Positions 59,115 through 64,000 of a DNA stretch of 64,000 nucleotides are shown here, in pieces. The position numbers and the translations under genes were made by a program. Position 1 is the stretch's first letter. Every line of letters starts with the position of its first letter. This DNA is from Magnolia sinica (taxonomy: Eukaryota > Streptophyta > Magnoliopsida > Magnoliales > Magnoliaceae). The stretch covers positions 46,049,001 through 46,113,000 of the forward strand of contig NC_080588.1 of NCBI RefSeq assembly GCF_029962835.1. Reading direction: 5' to 3'. The notes under the pieces were generated by a model, which saw only the letters and a list, made by a program, of their open reading frames with translations, searched no databases and was not told the DNA's origin.

Positions 59115-59222
59115 TACAATACTGTGTGCGTGCATCCGGGCGATTATTTTCTTCCGGCATATGAAGTAACTCCCGCAGAGCATCCTGCATGCGCAAGGGC
59201 CGAGGGCACCCAACAGACGTGC

Positions 59223-59228
59223 CACGTG
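59223..59228. promoter_or_regulatory. G-box CACGTG, proximal, upstream of WRKY
   Basis: CACGTG within GACGTGCCACGTGGC about 205 bases before the start codon, next to a second ACGTG core. Paired ACGT elements are typical of ABA- or stress-responsive promoters. A W-box-like TTGACT lies closer to the gene (near 59325), compatible with WRKY auto- or cross-regulation. Confidence 0.55.
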
Positions 59229-59432
59229 GCTGGCTTCAATTCGTTGGACCCTTTGACGGCAGATAGGCAGAAGCGACAGGTCAGTCGTTCGATGCCTTGT
59301 ATGGGGAGGGTGGTTTGACTCGAATCCTTCTTTTATTATCATCTCTCTTTTGCTTTCGCTTTCCTCTCTCTGTTTCTCTCCTCTCTTCTTCTTTTCTCCT
59401 TCTCCATGCTTTTCTAATTGCAATAGCTGGAA

Positions 59433-61151
<1,719 letters not shown>

Positions 61152-61289
61152 AGGCTCGAGCCAAAAAGAGAAAAGAGGTGTGCCCTGTCGTCAGTCATGC
61201 AACGGAAAGTGTTCTGTAGAGCAGCAGCAGCAGCATTATTTCAACAGGCCCAAGAAAAGAAGAGGGATTGAGATAGAGCTCTCAGCCTC

Positions 61290-61320
61290 ATCTCAGCTCC
61301 AAGAGAGAGAGAGAGAGAGG
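61290..61320 (+). repeat. (GA)n microsatellite in the WRKY 3' region
   Basis: A short GA run followed by A/G-rich sequence, 140 bases after the stop codon. Likely within the 3' untranslated region. No canonical AATAAA was noted. Confidence 0.7.
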
Positions 61321-61649
61321 GGAAATGAAAAAGAGAAAAGTAAGGAAAGAAAAAGGAAAAGAGGAAAATAGGGTATTGGGTTTTGTTCGTTTCCTGTAGA
61401 ATACGGGATTCCTCTGTTTCTTGTTTGGCGAAAGAAGGACGATGGAGTCTCCTTCTTTTGCTTTTTCTTTTTTTATTTTATTTTGGTGGCTTGTCTTGAA
61501 GGGCTTTTCTTATAGTCAAATGCTTGAGAAGAAAAATAACAAAGTGGTAGACGAATAGTCGAATGGTCAGTCTGAAGTTTGATAAGCCCACGCGTGTCAC
61601 GCGTTAAAGATCCTGATATTTACATCAGAGGCGGATAGGTGGGCCAGTG

Positions 61650-62186
61650 TATAGAATGGACGCTATTTAGCCAGTGATCCTGCCACTCGCTTCTCTCTGA
61701 GCCCCACCATGATGTATGTGTTTCATCCATACTGTCCATCCATTTTTCCAGGTTATTTTATTGTTTGAGCTAAAAAAAAGAAAAAAAAAAAAGAGCTAGA
61801 TACAAATCTCAGGTGGACCACATCACAGGAAACAGTGTTAATTGAACGCCCACCGTTAAAAACTCATCGGGGCACAAAAGTTTTAGATCAATCTGATACT
61901 TGTTTGTTCCCTTTCATCCAGGTCTGGATAACCTAATCAACAGTTTGGATGTCAAATAAACATTACAGTGGACCCTAAGAGATTTTTAATAAACTTTAAT
62001 CACTATTTTCCTGTGGTGTCGCCTACCTGAGATTTAGATCTTTGTCGTTTCTGAGATCAAACCCTAACATGATCTGGGAAAATGGATGGACGGCATGGAT
62101 GAAACACATACATCATGGTGGGGCCCACAACACCGATCACTAGCCCCTAGTTAGTGGGGAGGGTCACTAACCAATCAGCGCCCGTA
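61650..62186. mobile_element. Fold-back MITE of the GGGCCCACC superfamily
   Basis: Inverted arms: CCCCACCATGATGTATGTG near 61703 against CACATACATCATGGTGGGG near 62105. The arms extend outwards imperfectly (AGCCAGTGATCCTGCCACTC against GTTAGTGACCCTCCCCACTA). The core carries AAGTTTTAGATCAATCTGAT and TCCAGGTCTGGATAACC. Same family type as 14039-14580. Exact ends and duplication not resolved. Confidence 0.75.
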
Positions 62187-62195
62187 AGAATAGCT

Positions 62196-62622
62196 GGGAG
62201 CGGATCAGGTGTTTTACCCGGCTAACACCATAGTTGGTTTTTCCCTAACCAGGGGCCCGCATTGATGTACGTGTTGCTGTCCATCGGTTTTTCCAGCTCA
62301 TTTTAGAGCATGATACCAGAAATGAAGCAGATCTAAATGTCAAGTGTACCATATGACAGGGGACAGTTGTCATTGAATGCCCACCATAAAATGCTTAAAC
62401 ATTACGGTGGGCCCCAAGAAGCTTTTTATGGTCAATAACAACAGTTTCCTGTAGTGTGGCCCAGTTGAGATTTAGATGTGCTTCATTTGTGGCATCAAGC
62501 CCTAAAATGAGCCGGAAAAACTGATGTAAGGCGTGGATACACGACACATACATCAAGGTGGGCCCCACGGTCAGGGAACACCCAACAACAGTGTTACCTG
62601 GGTAAACACCTGATCCGCTCCC
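62196..62622. mobile_element. MULE-type MITE with perfect 9-bp TSD
   Basis: 427 bp flanked by AGAATAGCT at 62187-62195 and 62623-62631. Terminal inverted repeats of about 26 bases, GGGAGCGGATCAGGTGTTTT against GGGAGCGGATCAGGTGTTTA, both followed by ACCC. Inside are inverted GATGTACGTG / CACATACATC arms and the GTGGGCC core. The 9-bp duplication and TIR type indicate a Mutator-like non-autonomous element. Confidence 0.9.
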
Positions 62623-62631
62623 AGAATAGCT

Positions 62632-64000
62632 ACCATGCAGGGCCTGTTTCCCACCGTCAGATGGCACGCGCGGGTCAGAGATCCGGCCACTCATCAGGTG
62701 GTTTTCACTGTACACATGCACGAAAAGAAGAGAATGATAGTATTGGTCCGAATGATCAAGCAGATCAGTCTCGTTCAAGAAAAATGCAAAGAATGAGTGG
62801 CCTAGCATCACAGCTCTGGTACGTGGCCTTGTTTCCACGTTGGATGGAACATGTATCAGAGATCCGGTCCATGTATTAGGTAGTGCGCATTTTGAACGTG
62901 CCACATAAAGAAAAATGAAAAAAGAAAAAGAAAAGAAAAAGTGACACACTAACCAAGCGAGCCACAAATGCATTTGGACCGTTGGACTTTTTCTAACAGC
63001 TCATTTTTCTCCTACAAACTCTGAACTATCTCATCAGTCGGACCAATATTATTTTTGGTACATGGCACGTAGTGTTCTACCTGATCAATGGACCTGATCA
63101 GCCGTCTGACTGACAGTTGATCCGACGGTAATTTCCACTCCTTCCGGATGGGGGAGTCATTGACCGTACACGTGCGGCTGAGCTAGCGTACTACCTTGTT
63201 TTTTTTTTTTTTTTTGCCATTTAACAGTGCCCGTCACTGCCCGCTGCCCAATGAATGGCTCGGATCTCTGACACATGCGGATGGGTAGGACTATGCACGT
63301 GTATGATTAGCAAACCTCCACTCAAGCGTGTAAGATGAATGACAAGGGATGGGAATTGTAGAATATTTGACTCCAGGATCTGCAAAGTATACTTGGGTTT
63401 TCAGTTTGTACTGGGAGGGATATATTTGTCCAAAACCACTGATCCGTTGGAGCACACCTTCAACGGTTGAGAAGTGAAATCCAGCGAAGGGGCACCATTC
63501 AACTGAAAAAAAGCTAATGATGGGTGGCCATAATCTTCCAGCCTGGAAGGATTTTTAGGAATGGTCCGTCGCAGCAGACCAGATGTGCCGGCATATCATA
63601 CCTTGAGCCGGTTCGTTGCGCACGAGTTTACACGTGTCGCAATCTGGACTGTCCAAATGATGGGACGAGCATAACAAAATCACGAGTCCACTGCAGGTAG
63701 TCTATGCCACCGTATGATGAATGGTCAACGGAAAAAAAAAAAAGAATGGCGGGGAAAAATGGCCACTGATTAGACAGCTAGGATCATCCTATCTGGGAGA
63801 TTTTTAGTGCATCCCCCATCCTCGGTGTGTTTCATTGGATCAGCGGTTTGGATAATAAAAAAAAAGCATCACCATTGCTACGTACTTGCAACGTTAGGAC
63901 ACTATTCACCTCCTGACGCATCAGGACCCTTAAAATTGCTTCCCATGGCCCACCAATAGTTTGGTGGGATGGTTGACGCCAGGTCACTGAAGTGTGTGAA
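62632..64000. other. Intergenic DNA to window end
   Basis: Short repeated words such as CAGAGATCCGG (62677 and 62850, with an inverted form CCGGATCT-like near 63260) suggest another eroded MITE around 62640-63300. T-run near 63200 and A-runs near 63730 and 63860. No coding frame is credible. Confidence 0.45.

Noticed and set aside
62395-62973. 192-codon minus-strand ORF
   Set aside because: Overlaps the MULE MITE and low-complexity A/G tracts; no recognisable protein feature.

Overview
This is nuclear DNA of a flowering plant, and almost all of it is transposable elements. The plant origin is shown by a spliced group IId WRKY gene, a plant-type RPL18A fragment, a SUVH (SRA-domain) fragment, and plant CACTA, Ty1/copia, Ty3/gypsy chromovirus, MULE, PIF/Harbinger and hAT elements. 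Many repeats carry a GGGCCCACC...GATGTATGTG...CCATCC sequence style that I associate, from memory and weakly, with magnoliids and some other woody lineages; I cannot name the species.

Layout. 1-519: C-terminal two thirds of a ribosomal protein eL20 (L18a) gene, minus strand, truncated. 1060-12618: remains of a large plus-strand CACTA (En/Spm) element: transposase gene with its catalytic core deleted in frame, second-gene fragments, 169-bp tandem repeats, a 2.7-kb degenerate telomere-like array, a coiled-coil exon, subterminal repeats and a CACTA 3' terminus. An inverted 4.0-kb solo LTR (4801-8833) sits inside it. 12619-16114: low-information intergenic DNA with a minisatellite, a palindrome and a MULE-type MITE. 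16118-20800: a Tourist-like MITE split by a 4.1-kb solo LTR.

20919-51309 is one nested insertion. The outermost is a decayed Ty1/copia element (plus strand, TSD ATGTT). Its gag is split by a Ty3/gypsy chromovirus (22157-46191, minus strand, TSD AGGCA). Each of the two gypsy LTRs is in turn split by a solo LTR of the same 4-kb family (22976-27299, TSD CATCT; 39590-45800, TSD CTTTG). Removing the inserts gives gypsy LTRs of 3174 and 3175 bp, which independently supports the boundaries. The longest solo LTR carries a 43-bp GATCGATC-rich satellite.

51664-58500: MITEs, a striking 21-bp minisatellite (53150-55545) that encodes a heptad pattern and encloses a SUVH5/6-like SRA fragment, an hAT MITE with 8-bp TSD, two identical 63-bp SINE-like heads, and a possible old LTR. 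59433-61151: the only gene that looks intact, a three-exon group IId WRKY transcription factor of 360 residues with two G-boxes upstream. 61650-64000: two more fold-back MITEs, one with a perfect 9-bp TSD, then unremarkable DNA.

Functionally the window is one regulatory gene at the edge of a repeat block. No retroelement or transposon here has a complete set of intact proteins. No CRISPR, rRNA or intact tRNA gene was seen. All boundaries were read by eye; no search or alignment was run.
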